From Rhodanobacteraceae bacterium (GTDB lineage: Bacteria; Pseudomonadota; Gammaproteobacteria; Xanthomonadales; Rhodanobacteraceae), in NCBI GenBank assembly GCA_016790075.1, contig JAEUPP010000040.1, forward strand, positions 1-55,763: 55,763 nt of DNA. The letters run 5' to 3'. Below are positions 8,418 through 17,664 of this stretch, in pieces. A program made the translations under genes and the position numbers. Each line of letters opens with the position of its first letter. Position 1 is the stretch's first letter. The notes beneath the pieces were generated by a model, which was not told the DNA's origin, ran no database searches, and saw only the letters and a list, made by a program, of their open reading frames with translations.

Positions 8418-11400
8418 GTGGAACGAATGACTCGGGCTGTGGCGCAGGCCGGCGCCGCGATGGTACTGGTGCTTTGCGCTGCTATCGGACCGGTGACAGC
8501 CGCAGGCAAACCTCAGACGGAACCGGCACGACTCGCACCGAAAGTGCTGAGCGGCGAGACCCAGTTCGACACCATCCAGCTCGGTGAGGAGCCGATCAAG
8601 GGCGCGGTGCCGGCACGCGCACCGTCAGCGGCACCGCCGCCTCCGGCGCGCTATGCACCGGTCCCGTTCGGCCAGGCCTACGGCAGTGAGACGGAACCCA
8701 ACGGCACAGCCGCCACGGCCACGCCGATCACCGGCACCAACACCGTGATCCGCGCGAACCTGTACCCAAACGGCGACAACGACTTCTTTTCGTTCCAGGC
8801 CAACGCTGGCGACCGCGTCTATGCCGCGTTGATGACCTCGGCCTCGGCCGGCAACAGCACCGACAGCCAGCTGAGACTGTTCGCCAGCGACGGCACGACC
8901 GTGCTGGAGTTCGACGACGACAACGGCTCGTTCGCCGCACTGTCTTCCACGATCGCCGGCACGACGATACCAACGACCGGGACCTACTACCTCCGGGTCA
9001 ACGACTTCACCGCCGGCACGACCTCGCAGCGCAGCTATGAATTGCATTTCCGCCTCCAGTCGGGCACGCCTACCCCCGAAGTGGAAAGCAACGACACGCC
9101 GGCGACGGCCAATCCGCTGCCGGCCAACGGCTGGGTCAGCGGCACGCGCAACCCGGCTGCAGCAACCGAGGCGGACTGGTTCAGCCTCACGCTGAATGCC
9201 GGCGACACGGTCTACCTGTCGCTGGATCTCGATCCCGAGCGCGATGGCGTGACCTGGAATGGCCGCCTCGGCCTCGCCCTGTTCGGCGACGCCGCCAACC
9301 AGACTGTTGTAATCGACGATGCAGGCACTGGCGACGTCACGCCGAACCCGAATATCCCGTCTGAAGCACTGTTCATGACGGTCAAGGAAACGGGTACGTA
9401 TTTCGCGTTCGTCGATTCCGCAAGTGCCGCGACAGGCGGGCCGACCTCGACCTACCACCTCAGCGTCAGCGTGCATCCGAAGACTGACGAAGGCGTCAAC
9501 TGCACGACCTACACCAGCACCGACGTGCCCAAGACCATCGGCCCGACCAACGGCCTGGTCAGCTCGACGATCACGGTCCCGGGCAATCCGGTGATCGCCG
9601 ACGTCGACGTCATCCTCAACCTCAACCATGCGCTGATGCAGGACATCGATGCACATCTGCGCTCGCCGGCCGGCAACAACAATGGTCTGTTCTCTGACAT
9701 CGGCGCCGCCGCGACCGGCGGCCAGCAGCAGATGGACACCGTGTTCGACGACGAAGCGGGTATTCCTCCGGCGTTCACCGTACTCCGCGGCTTGCAATAC
9801 AAGCCCGAGAACAACTCCACCGCAGGTACAGCCAGCACCTCGGGCGCGTATCGCCTCTCGTCGTTCGACGGCGAGAACGCTGGGGGAACCTGGACGCTGG
9901 ACCTGTACGACGACACCACCGGTGCCAATGGCGGCACGCTGAACTCCTGGGCGCTGCGCATCTGCGAAGCGCCGCCGCCGCCGGCCTGCCCGCCGGGCTT
10001 CACGCAGACGACCGTCTTCGGGACCGACTTCGAGTCCGGCGCCGCCGGCTTCACGCATTCGGGTGCACAGGACGAATGGGAACTCGGGCTGCCCGCGACC
10101 GTGGCAACCACGACAGCCAACCCGGTTGCCGGGTTCAACACCTGCAACAGCGGCGTCTTCTGCTGGAAGACCGATATCGACAACACCTACAACGCCTCGT
10201 CGAACCAGGATCTGTTGTCGCCCAACATCAACCTTGCCGGCCTGGTTCCGCCGGTCGTCGTGCGCTGGGCGCAGCGCCATCAGGTCGAAACGGCGAACTT
10301 CGACCATTTCTTCGTCGACTTGCAGCAGGTCGGCGGCGCAACCCCGGTACGCCTGTACGAATGGATCGAGCCCACGCCGATCAGCGCCTCGGCGGGCACC
10401 GGCAACCCGCAGAACAACATTGGCGGCAGCTACGGCTGGGGCGTGTTCTCGCGCCGCGCCGACAGCCTCGCCGGTCTCAACAGCGAACTGCGCTTCCACC
10501 TCGACAGCGACACGAGCGTCCAAGTCGGCGGCGTCGCCATCGACGACGTCAGCGTAACCGCCTGCCGCGGACTATCGGCCGACGCCAGCATCACGAAGAC
10601 CGACGGCGTCACGACGGCGACGGCGGGCGGCAGCGTCACCTACACGATCACAGCCAGCAACGCCGGCCCCGATGCAGCCACCGGCGCGACCGTGGCCGAT
10701 ACATTCCCGGCCGTCGAGACCTGCACCTGGACCTGCGCCGGCGCCGGCGGCGGCACCTGTACAGCCGCGGGCAGCGGCAACATCGCCGACTTGGTGAATC
10801 TGCCGGTTGGCGGCTCTGTTACCTACACGGCGTCGTGTGCGGTGTCGGCCTCGGCCACGGGCACGCTGAGCAATACCGCGACCGTCACGCTGCCCTTCAC
10901 CGACAGCACTCCGGGCAACAACTCGGCGACCGACACCGACACGATCGTCGCGAGCGCTGATCTGGGCATCACCAAGACCGACGGCGTGACCTCGGCGACA
11001 CCGGGCGGCAGCGTCACCTATACGATCACCTCGAGCAATGCAGGACCGAGCAACGCAAGCGGTGCCACGGTTGCGGATACCTTCCCCGCCAGCCTGACCT
11101 GCACCTGGACCTGCGCGGGTGCCGGCGGTGGCACCTGCACGGCCTCGGGCAGCGGCAATATCAACGACACGGTCAATCTTCCGGCCGGCGCGAGCGTCAC
11201 GCACACCGCCTCGTGCACGATCTCCGGCAGTGCGAGCGGATCGCTGAGCAATACGGCAACGGTGGCCGCACCAGCCGGCGTGACCGATCCAACCCCCGGC
11301 AACAACTCGGCAACCGACACCGACACGCTCGCCGCCAGTGCCGACCTGTCGATCACCAAGACCGACGGCGTGACCTCGGCGACACCGGGCGGCAGCGTCA

Positions 11401-13403
11401 CCTACACGATCACCTCGAGCAATGCAGGACCGAGCAACGCAAGCGGCGCCACGGTTGCGGATACCTTCCCCGCCAGCCTGACCTGCACCTGGACCTGCGC
11501 GGGCGCCGGCGGTGGCACCTGCACGGCCTCGGGCAGCGGCAATATCAGCGACACGGTGAATCTGCCCGCCGGCGGCAGCGTGACCTACACCGCGAGCTGC
11601 GCGATCTCCGCAAGTGCGACGGGTTCGCTGACCAACACCGCAACGGTCGCTGCCCCTGCAGGCGTCACCGATCCGACACCGGGCAATAACAGCGCAACCG
11701 ACGTCGATGCCCTTGGCGCCAGTGCCGACCTGTCGATCACCAAGACCGACGGCGTGACCTCGGCAACCCCGGGTGGCAGCACGACCTACACGGTCACGGC
11801 AAGCAATGCAGGACCGAGCAACGCAAGCGGTGCCACGGTTGCGGATACCTTCCCCGCCAGCCTGACCTGCACCTGGACCTGCGTGGGCGCCGGCGGCGGC
11901 ACGTGTACCGCAGCAGGCAGCGGCAATATCGCCGGCACGGTAAATCTGCCCGCCGGTGGCAGCGTGACCTACACCGCGAGCTGCGCGATCTCCGCCTCGG
12001 CCAGCGGCAGCCTCACGAATACCGCGACGGTGGCCGCGCCGGCCGGCGTGACCGACACGAATCCGGCCAACAACTCGGCAACTGACGTCGATAGCCTTGG
12101 CGCCAGTGCCGACCTGTCGATCACCAAGACCGACGGCGTCACTAGCGCCACTGCCGGCGGCAGCGTCACCTACACGATCACGGCCAGCAATGCCGGTCCG
12201 AGTGCAGTCACCGGCGCAACAGTGAACGATACGTTCCCGCCCGTCGAAACCTGTACCTGGACCTGTGTGGGCGCCGGCGGCGGCACGTGTACCGCTTCGG
12301 GCAGCGGCAACATTGCCGACACGGTGAATCTGACCAGCGGCAGCAGCGTGACCTATACGGCGACCTGCGCGATCTCCGCGAGTGCGACCGGCTCGCTCGT
12401 CAACACGGCGACTGTCACAGCACCGGCCGGCACGACGGATCCGGTGCCGGGCAACAACAGTGCGACCGATACCGACGCGCTCGGCGCCCAGGCGCAGCTG
12501 TCGATCACGAAGACCGACGGCGTCACGAGTGTGGTCGCGGGCGGCAGCGTCACCTATGCGATCGTCGCGAGCAATGCTGGCCCTAGCGCCGCAAACGGCG
12601 CCACGGTCACCGACTCGTTCCCGACCGAGCAGACCTGCACCTGGACCTGTGCGGGCGCGGGCGGCGGCACCTGCCCGGCCTCGGGCAGCGGCAACATCGC
12701 CAGCACCGTGAATCTACCGGCCGGTGGCAGCGTGACCTACACCGCCGCTTGCACCGTGTCGGCCGCGGCAACCGGCACGACCAGCAACACGGCGACCGTC
12801 GCTGCGCCGGTGGGTGTCACCGACACGAATCCGGCCGACAACACCGCAACCGACGTCGACACGATCACGCCGATACCCGGCGCAGCATTGACCGCGAGCA
12901 AGACCGTCACGGGCAGCACGTTTGCACCTGGCACGGGAATCACCTACACGATCATCATCAATAACGCTGGCCCCGGCGCGCAGGCGGACAACCCGGGCAA
13001 CGAGTTCACCGATACGCTGCCCGCAGGCTTGACACTGGTATCGGCCAGCACCACATCTGGCACGGCGACCGCGACCGGAAACGTCGTGAACTGGAACGGA
13101 GCTATTGCCTCCGGCGGCAGCGTGACGATCACGATCAACGCGACGATCAACGCAGCAGCGAGCGGCACCATCGCCAACCAGGGCACGGTCGCGTTCGACG
13201 GCGATGGCAACGGCACGAACGAGCGCACCGTGCTCACCGATGATCCCGCCGCCGGCGGCGGCTCCGACGCAACGATCTTCAGCGTGGCCGGCGTGCCGGC
13301 CGCCCCGATCGTGCCGGTGCCGACGTTGACGCTCTGGACCCTGCTGCTGCTCGCGCTGGGCCTCGCCGGTCTCGCCTGGCGACAACGCTTGGGGAACCTC
13401 TGA
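8418..13403 (+). CDS. Large exported PPC / P-domain / DUF11-repeat protein with IPTL-CTERM tail
   Basis: About 1,661 residues. The GTG at 8418 is preferred because AAGGGGA lies eight bases upstream; ATG 8391 is upstream of that site and ATG 8427 is the other option. A signal peptide follows (VLVLCAAIGPVTA). Order: two pre-peptidase C-terminal-like domains (~80-215, ~220-350, with ETEPNGT and VESNDTP starts), a proprotein-convertase P-like domain (~355-520, ending WALRICEAP), a jelly-roll-like segment (~530-715), then seven DUF11-type repeats to about residue 1610. The C-terminus is VPVPTLTLW, a hydrophobic helix and WRQR: an IPTL-CTERM-type sorting signal, in known systems recognised by exosortase H. 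A surface adhesin or matrix role is inferred. The repeats are unusually alike at DNA level. Confidence 0.9.
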   Translation: MERMTRAVAQAGAAMVLVLCAAIGPVTAAGKPQTEPARLAPKVLSGETQFDTIQLGEEPIKGAVPARAPSAAPPPPARYAPVPFGQAYGSETEPNGTAATATPITGTNTVIRANLYPNGDNDFFSFQANAGDRVYAALMTSASAGNSTDSQLRLFASDGTTVLEFDDDNGSFAALSSTIAGTTIPTTGTYYLRVNDFTAGTTSQRSYELHFRLQSGTPTPEVESNDTPATANPLPANGWVSGTRNPAAATEADWFSLTLNAGDTVYLSLDLDPERDGVTWNGRLGLALFGDAANQTVVIDDAGTGDVTPNPNIPSEALFMTVKETGTYFAFVDSASAATGGPTSTYHLSVSVHPKTDEGVNCTTYTSTDVPKTIGPTNGLVSSTITVPGNPVIADVDVILNLNHALMQDIDAHLRSPAGNNNGLFSDIGAAATGGQQQMDTVFDDEAGIPPAFTVLRGLQYKPENNSTAGTASTSGAYRLSSFDGENAGGTWTLDLYDDTTGANGGTLNSWALRICEAPPPPACPPGFTQTTVFGTDFESGAAGFTHSGAQDEWELGLPATVATTTANPVAGFNTCNSGVFCWKTDIDNTYNASSNQDLLSPNINLAGLVPPVVVRWAQRHQVETANFDHFFVDLQQVGGATPVRLYEWIEPTPISASAGTGNPQNNIGGSYGWGVFSRRADSLAGLNSELRFHLDSDTSVQVGGVAIDDVSVTACRGLSADASITKTDGVTTATAGGSVTYTITASNAGPDAATGATVADTFPAVETCTWTCAGAGGGTCTAAGSGNIADLVNLPVGGSVTYTASCAVSASATGTLSNTATVTLPFTDSTPGNNSATDTDTIVASADLGITKTDGVTSATPGGSVTYTITSSNAGPSNASGATVADTFPASLTCTWTCAGAGGGTCTASGSGNINDTVNLPAGASVTHTASCTISGSASGSLSNTATVAAPAGVTDPTPGNNSATDTDTLAASADLSITKTDGVTSATPGGSVTYTITSSNAGPSNASGATVADTFPASLTCTWTCAGAGGGTCTASGSGNISDTVNLPAGGSVTYTASCAISASATGSLTNTATVAAPAGVTDPTPGNNSATDVDALGASADLSITKTDGVTSATPGGSTTYTVTASNAGPSNASGATVADTFPASLTCTWTCVGAGGGTCTAAGSGNIAGTVNLPAGGSVTYTASCAISASASGSLTNTATVAAPAGVTDTNPANNSATDVDSLGASADLSITKTDGVTSATAGGSVTYTITASNAGPSAVTGATVNDTFPPVETCTWTCVGAGGGTCTASGSGNIADTVNLTSGSSVTYTATCAISASATGSLVNTATVTAPAGTTDPVPGNNSATDTDALGAQAQLSITKTDGVTSVVAGGSVTYAIVASNAGPSAANGATVTDSFPTEQTCTWTCAGAGGGTCPASGSGNIASTVNLPAGGSVTYTAACTVSAAATGTTSNTATVAAPVGVTDTNPADNTATDVDTITPIPGAALTASKTVTGSTFAPGTGITYTIIINNAGPGAQADNPGNEFTDTLPAGLTLVSASTTSGTATATGNVVNWNGAIASGGSVTITINATINAAASGTIANQGTVAFDGDGNGTNERTVLTDDPAAGGGSDATIFSVAGVPAAPIVPVPTLTLWTLLLLALGLAGLAWRQRLGNL
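10578..12882 (+). repeat. Tandem DUF11 repeats, ~381-387 bp period
   Basis: Units begin near 10578, 10956, 11340, 11723, 12110 and 12491, each opening with the coding sequence for a version of ADLSITKTDG; a seventh, divergent unit starts near 12883. Every unit except the last also carries a Cys-rich core (TCTWTC then GGGTC). Units 2 to 4 share long stretches of near-identical bases, suggesting recent homogenisation, whereas units 1, 5 and 6 have drifted. Confidence 0.93.
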
Positions 13404-13433
13404 TTAAGTCGGAATTTGGTTTTGGATTTTTGA

Positions 13434-13484
13434 GCCCCCTTGAGTCAAGGGGGCGGCCAAATGCTTGCAAAGCAAGCATTTGGC
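13434..13484. repeat. Two adjacent perfect palindromes downstream of the DUF11 gene
   Basis: Two palindromes lie almost back to back, 30 bases after the stop codon. First: arms GCCCCCTTGA (13434-13443) and TCAAGGGGGC (13445-13454) around one base. Second: arms GCCAAATGCTTGC (13456-13468) and GCAAGCATTTGGC (13472-13484) around AAA, a 13-bp perfect stem. No T-run follows, so this is not a standard terminator; REP-like element, 3'-end stabiliser or protein site are all possible. Confidence 0.85.
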
Positions 13485-13584
13485 GGGGTTATGGAGATAA
13501 GCAGCTGGATACCGAAGCCTCGCTGCGGGCACTTGGTAGACCTTCCTTAGCGGGATGAGCGTGAGCTTCACCAGGTCACTTCGA

Positions 13585-13612
13585 GCGGCGCCTTCGGGCG
13601 CCGCTTTTTTTT
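13585..13612 (+). terminator. Rho-independent terminator
   Basis: GCGGCGCC, a TTCG tetraloop, GGCGCCGC, then eight Ts: a textbook terminator. It lies 180 bases after the DUF11 gene stop, so either that transcript has a long structured 3' end or the ~100 bases from about 13485 belong to a small RNA ending here. The remaining 13613-13835 holds no visible gene. Confidence 0.93.
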
Positions 13613-13835
13613 GATCTGCAGAAGAAAAAAGTCGCCCCGATGCGGATACGACATAGCCCGACGTCGAGGCAGAAAACTCAGGTTGGAGGACGTGGAGTCG
13701 CCGCCGGGCTTGATGGTGCGCAATGAACGACTTCAGCGCGAAAAAAATTCCTGAGCGCTGAATCCAAACGCAGTGCAGCCTGCGTCCAAGCGGCCGAAGC
13801 GTTGCAATGCTGCGGCGCCACCAAGGAGCAGGAAG

Positions 13836-15254
13836 ATGGGTGCAATTTACCGGATGCGGCGTGGGGTGGGTGTCCTCGTCTTGACTACACTGGCATTTTT
13901 TAGCGCCTCGGCGAGTGGCGGCACGCTGCCGGATACCGCCGCTGGCAAGGTGCTGGATGCGCGGCTAAAGGCCTTCGCCTCCGGTTCGGAGAAGCAACTG
14001 GCGCAATACCGGGCACAGCACGAGCCGGAACTGGACATCGAACGCGAGCTGGCCTTCTATCGCGACACCGGTGGTTTCGACGTGCTCAAGATCGAGCGTA
14101 GCGAGGCGCATGCGATCACGGCCGTGATCCGGGCGCGCGACGCCGACAGCATTGGCCGGATCGAGCTGGAGGTTAAACCGAGCACGCCAGAGCGCGTTTC
14201 CCGCCTGCGGATGCAGCCGGCATCGGATGTTCCCGCCGAGTTCATGCCGGCCCGGCTGGAACTGTCCCAGGTGCTGACTGGCGTCCAGGAAAAAGCCGGG
14301 ACCATGGCCCAGCGCCAGCAGTTCTCCGGCAATCTGCTGATCACACAGGGCGAGAAAACGCTGCTCAAGCGCAGTTGGGGACAGGCAGACCGGGACAGCA
14401 AGCGCGCCAACAGCAGCGAGACGCAGTTTCGCATCGCCTCGATGTTCAAGATGTTCACGGCGGTAGCCGTGCTGCAGCTGGTGGATGCCGGCAAGCTTGA
14501 TCTCGATGGCAAGATCGGCACCTATCTGCCGGACTACCCCAACCGCGAGCTCGCCACCCAGGTCACCATCCGCCAGTTGCTGAGCCATACCGGAGGAACC
14601 GGGGAGATCTTCACGCCGGAATACGCCGCGCAGCGTGACACGGTGCGTGAACACAAGGACTACCTGGCGTTGTTTGGAGCGCGCGCGCCCGAATTTGCGC
14701 CCGGCAGCTCCGCCCAGTATTCAAACTATGGCTACGTGCTGCTCGGCGCTGTCATTGAGCGAGTCAGCGGCCGCAGCTACTACGACTACGTGCAGGCGCA
14801 CGTGTTTGAACCCGCGGGCATGAGCGCCACTGGCGCCCTGCCGGAGCAGGAGATGCCCGCACAACTGTCGGTCGGTTACACCGTCCAGGACGGCCGCACC
14901 CAGGACAATCGCTCGTTCCTGCCATGGCGCGGCACGGCCGCCGGCGGCGGTTACTCCACAACCGGTGATCTGCTGCGCTTCGTGCAGGCGCTGCAGTCGG
15001 GGCAGCTGCTTCCAGCCAAGTGGGTGGCACAGGCCACGCGAACACAGAACAAGGACGGCTGGTATGGCTTTGGCTTTGCCGTCGGCGGCGAAGGTCGCCA
15101 GCGCTGGTTCGGTCACGACGGCGGCGCGGAAGGCATGAGTGGGAGCCTGCGCGTCTATCCGGAACTCGGGTACGTGCTGGTCGGCCTGGCGAACGTCGAT
15201 CCTCCCGCATCCGAGCGTCTGACAGAATATTTCAGTAACCGCATGCCGCTGTAA
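13836..15254 (+). CDS. Exported serine hydrolase of the beta-lactamase (class C / PBP-like) family
   Basis: 472 residues from ATG 13836, with AAGGAG seven bases upstream and a signal peptide (GVGVLVLTTLAFFSASASG). Residues ~30-150 are an alpha/beta segment without a clear match. The hydrolase domain (PF00144-like) follows: S202-M-F-K205 is the SxxK nucleophile motif, Y295-S-N297 the YxN motif, and H427-D-G429 stands at the KTG position, as in esterase/peptidase members of the family. SHTGGTG (~255) is also typical. The enzyme probably acts on peptides or esters in the periplasm or outside; true beta-lactam resistance is not implied. It is followed after 72 bases by the membrane-protein/ECF sigma operon, possibly on one transcript. 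Confidence 0.9.
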   Translation: MGAIYRMRRGVGVLVLTTLAFFSASASGGTLPDTAAGKVLDARLKAFASGSEKQLAQYRAQHEPELDIERELAFYRDTGGFDVLKIERSEAHAITAVIRARDADSIGRIELEVKPSTPERVSRLRMQPASDVPAEFMPARLELSQVLTGVQEKAGTMAQRQQFSGNLLITQGEKTLLKRSWGQADRDSKRANSSETQFRIASMFKMFTAVAVLQLVDAGKLDLDGKIGTYLPDYPNRELATQVTIRQLLSHTGGTGEIFTPEYAAQRDTVREHKDYLALFGARAPEFAPGSSAQYSNYGYVLLGAVIERVSGRSYYDYVQAHVFEPAGMSATGALPEQEMPAQLSVGYTVQDGRTQDNRSFLPWRGTAAGGGYSTTGDLLRFVQALQSGQLLPAKWVAQATRTQNKDGWYGFGFAVGGEGRQRWFGHDGGAEGMSGSLRVYPELGYVLVGLANVDPPASERLTEYFSNRMPL

Positions 15255-15326
15255 GGCCAGCACGGGCGTCGCTGGTGGCGCCGACAGGGCGCTGCCAGTT
15301 CACTAGATTTCTTTTGGAGCAGGACT

Positions 15327-15704
15327 ATGGAATTCCTCCCCATGTTGGTCATTCCGGCTGCGGTGATGCTGGCGCCCATCCTCACTACTGCGCTGGTGCT
15401 GCGCTACCGGCGCATCCGCAGCGAGGCACGTTACCGACTGCTGCTGCAACTGGCCGAAAAAGGAGTCGCCCTGCCGTCGACGCTGCCTGGAGAAGCCACT
15501 CCGCAGCACTGCGATCGGCGCCGGGCGCTGGTGCTGCTGGCCAGCGGCATCGGCTTGAGCGCAACGCTGCTGCTGCTGCCACTCGAATACCACGTCGGCC
15601 ATCGCCTGGCCGAATTGTGGGGCCTCGGTATCCTGCCGGTAGCGTTGGGGCTGGGCTATCTCAGCAACTGGTACCTGGCCCAGCGCGGGGGCGGGCGTGG
15701 ATGA
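15327..15704 (+). CDS. Small membrane protein upstream of ECF sigma factor
   Basis: 125 residues, with GGAG ten bases before the ATG. There are three probable membrane segments (residues ~4-25, ~68-88, ~95-115) with a basic loop after the first (RYRRIRSEARYR). It resembles the small DUF6249-like membrane proteins encoded beside ECF sigma factors in this group, but the family is not certain. Its stop overlaps the start of the sigma gene by eight bases, indicating translational coupling and a shared regulatory role. Confidence 0.8.
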   Translation: MEFLPMLVIPAAVMLAPILTTALVLRYRRIRSEARYRLLLQLAEKGVALPSTLPGEATPQHCDRRRALVLLASGIGLSATLLLLPLEYHVGHRLAELWGLGILPVALGLGYLSNWYLAQRGGGRG

Positions 15705-16278
15705 TCGCGATGCGCAGGCGCGCATCGATGCGGCTCTGGTCGAACAGGCGGTACGCGGTGACGATACCCGCGCCTTCGAAATCCTGGTGCGTCGGCACCA
15801 GGGAATGGTCCGCGCCCAACTGCGACGCCTGCTGCGGGACAACTGGGCGCTGGCCGATGATCTGGCGCAGGAGACCTTTGTTCTTGCCTGGCGCAAGCTG
15901 GGTCAGTTCCGCGGTGAATCACGTTTCAGCACCTGGTTGTACCGTATCGCCCATTCCTGCTTTCAGCAGCACTGGCGCAACAAGGGCTGGCGGGTGCAGC
16001 AGGAATCGGCGCTGGACGACGAAGACGACAACGAGATCCTGGACACGGCAGCGACCGATCCTGCGCTGGGCCTGGATCTCGATGCCGCTCTGCGGCTTCT
16101 GTCGGACAATCAGCAGGCGGCGCTGCTGTATTGCGTACAGCTCGAACTCAGCCATGAAGAGGCAGCTCTCGTGCTGAACATGCCGCTGGGCAGCGTGAAA
16201 ACGCATGTGGCGCGAGGCAAGGCGAAGCTGCGACAGCTGCTGCAGGACAGGGCACCGCCTCATCAATTGAGCAATTGA
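15697..16278 (+). CDS. ECF-type RNA polymerase sigma factor
   Basis: 193 residues from a GTG start inside the end of the preceding gene. Region 2 spans residues ~25-95 (FEILVRRHQGMVRAQ, DDLAQETFVLAWRKL, FSTWLYRIAHSCF) and region 4 residues ~130-185 (LSHEEAALVLNMPLGSVKTHVARGKAKL, helix-turn-helix). An acidic linker (DDEDDNEILD) separates them. It is the middle gene of a tight operon with a membrane protein before and an anti-sigma-like membrane protein one base after its stop, so release from the membrane by an envelope signal is the likely control. No target promoter was identified. Confidence 0.93.
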   Translation: MDDRDAQARIDAALVEQAVRGDDTRAFEILVRRHQGMVRAQLRRLLRDNWALADDLAQETFVLAWRKLGQFRGESRFSTWLYRIAHSCFQQHWRNKGWRVQQESALDDEDDNEILDTAATDPALGLDLDAALRLLSDNQQAALLYCVQLELSHEEAALVLNMPLGSVKTHVARGKAKLRQLLQDRAPPHQLSN

Positions 16279-16279
16279 G

Positions 16280-16594
16280 ATGACTGATCCTAGCGACGAT
16301 TCACTCGATGACCTGCTGCGCCGCTCCTTTGCCGGCGCAGTAACCGACGACGGCTTTACCGCACGAGTCATGCATGCGCTGCCGCCACACCGCCAACCGC
16401 GGCCCTGGCTGTTGCCGGGAACTGCACTTGCCGGGTGCCTCTTGGCCTGGCTGGCCCTGCTGCCATCACCACTGTGGCAACAGGTTGCACGCGAGGGTCT
16501 GGCGGGCAGCTTTGGCGCCGCGTCGGCCGGCGTCTGCGGGCTACTGCTAGTCCTGTCCCTGCTGGGCTGCAGTTGGGCGTTGGCCGAAGACTAG
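16280..16594 (+). CDS. Probable anti-sigma-factor-like membrane protein
   Basis: 104 residues. An acidic, cytoplasmic-type N-terminal segment (DDSLDDLLRRSF) is followed by two membrane segments (~45-62 and ~78-100). Size, topology and position one base downstream of an ECF sigma gene fit an inner-membrane regulator that binds the sigma factor. It lacks a recognisable zinc-binding anti-sigma motif (no HxxxCxxC), so the function rests on context. Confidence 0.75.
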   Translation: MTDPSDDSLDDLLRRSFAGAVTDDGFTARVMHALPPHRQPRPWLLPGTALAGCLLAWLALLPSPLWQQVAREGLAGSFGAASAGVCGLLLVLSLLGCSWALAED

Positions 16595-16769
16595 TGCGGC
16601 CGAACTCGCGCGGCAGGCAGGCCTGATCCGCACCGGATGGCTCAGGGGCTGCACGCAGACGATGCATGTTCCCCACACGCGGCGGCAATGCATCAACGAA
16701 CGTAACACCCTGGGCCTGCGCCTGCGGGCTCAAGCCAAGAAAGAGGCCGCGAACAACCGCTGAGCACGT

Positions 16770-17561
16770 TCAGCGCCCACGCACAAAGGCTGCCGCCAGC
16801 GCCAGGGTCTGGTCGCCGTCGCGTTCCTGCATCAAGGCCTGGCGCAGACGCGCAGGGGTCAGGCCGGTCATGGCGCGCAGTTCGCGATGCGCATGGGCCT
16901 GGTCGGCAAAGCCAGCCTGATGGGCTGCATCAGCCAGGGAATCGCTCCCCGCATCCAGCAAACGCAGGGTGGCCTGCAAGCGGCGGATGCGTGCGTACTC
17001 TTTGGGGCTCAGGCCTACGGCGCGCAAAAAGCGCCCCTGCAGGCTACGCAGCCCCAGCCCCAGATGCGCGGCCAGGGCCGCCACGGTGGAGCAGCCATCC
17101 AGCGCATCCAGACGAGCGCAGGCGGCCTGGATGGCGGCATCCGGCGGCGCCTGCAAACGCGCCCGCAGCGTCGCCCAGTCCTGCTTGAGCAGGGCCTGGG
17201 CCAATGCAGCTTCTTCGGCGCCCAGACCCACCACCCGGTCGCGCCAGGCCACCAGGCGCTCGGCCGACCAAAAGCTGGCACTGGCCGCCGGCTGCAGGCG
17301 CAGGCCCAGGCAGTCCAGCGGCTCGCGCGCCCACAGGCGCAGGGCCTGGCGCCCCTGGGCCGCAAACAGCCAGGCCTGCTGCGCCTGCCAGCGCCCCTTT
17401 TCGTCCTGCACCCAGGGTGGCGCACCGCGATGCACGATGAATTCGCAGCGCCCATCGGGATAGACCGTGTGGGGCTTCTCGCCGGCCGGCGCCTGCAACG
17501 ACCACAGGCAAGCCACCCAAGGCCGCAGGGTCTCAGGCGCCGCCCATTCGCGATAGTTCAT
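16770..17561 (-). CDS. AraC-family transcriptional regulator with DUF6597-like N-terminal domain
   Basis: 263 residues from the ATG at 17561 (reading MNYREW), chosen because GGAG lies six bases upstream; an ATG at 17576 lacks a site. Residues ~10-110 match the ligand-side domain often fused to such regulators (RPWVACLWSL, YPDGRCEFIVH). Residues ~160-255 hold the double helix-turn-helix of AraC proteins (LAAHLGLGLRSLQGRF, LADAAHQAGFADQAHAHRE). It is divergent from the small exported protein at 17665, with 103 bases between, so that gene is a likely target. Inducer unknown. Confidence 0.9.
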   Translation of the reverse strand: MNYREWAAPETLRPWVACLWSLQAPAGEKPHTVYPDGRCEFIVHRGAPPWVQDEKGRWQAQQAWLFAAQGRQALRLWAREPLDCLGLRLQPAASASFWSAERLVAWRDRVVGLGAEEAALAQALLKQDWATLRARLQAPPDAAIQAACARLDALDGCSTVAALAAHLGLGLRSLQGRFLRAVGLSPKEYARIRRLQATLRLLDAGSDSLADAAHQAGFADQAHAHRELRAMTGLTPARLRQALMQERDGDQTLALAAAFVRGR

Positions 17562-17664
17562 ACCCTGCTCCGCCATGCCAGATTGCGCATTTGTTCAAGA
17601 CCGACGCCCGTCCGCCGCAGAGACTGCGGCTATCCCGCATCGTTGATTCTGATAGGAGAGCACC

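Noticed and set aside
8625-10523. 632-codon open frame on the minus strand
   Set aside because: Fully antisense to the PPC/P-domain/DUF11 gene; high-GC third-position effect; no domain, start site or signal.
12714-13385. 223-codon open frame on the minus strand
   Set aside because: Antisense to the DUF11 repeats and the IPTL-CTERM tail; composition is that of a shadow frame.
13485-13612. Known structural RNA (6S, SRP RNA, RNase P, tmRNA)
   Set aside because: None of the conserved sequence blocks of those RNAs was found; only the terminator is supported.
13836-15254. Antibiotic-resistance beta-lactamase
   Set aside because: SxxK and YxN are present, but the third motif is HDG and the protein has an extra N-terminal part, so an esterase or peptidase of the same fold is as likely.
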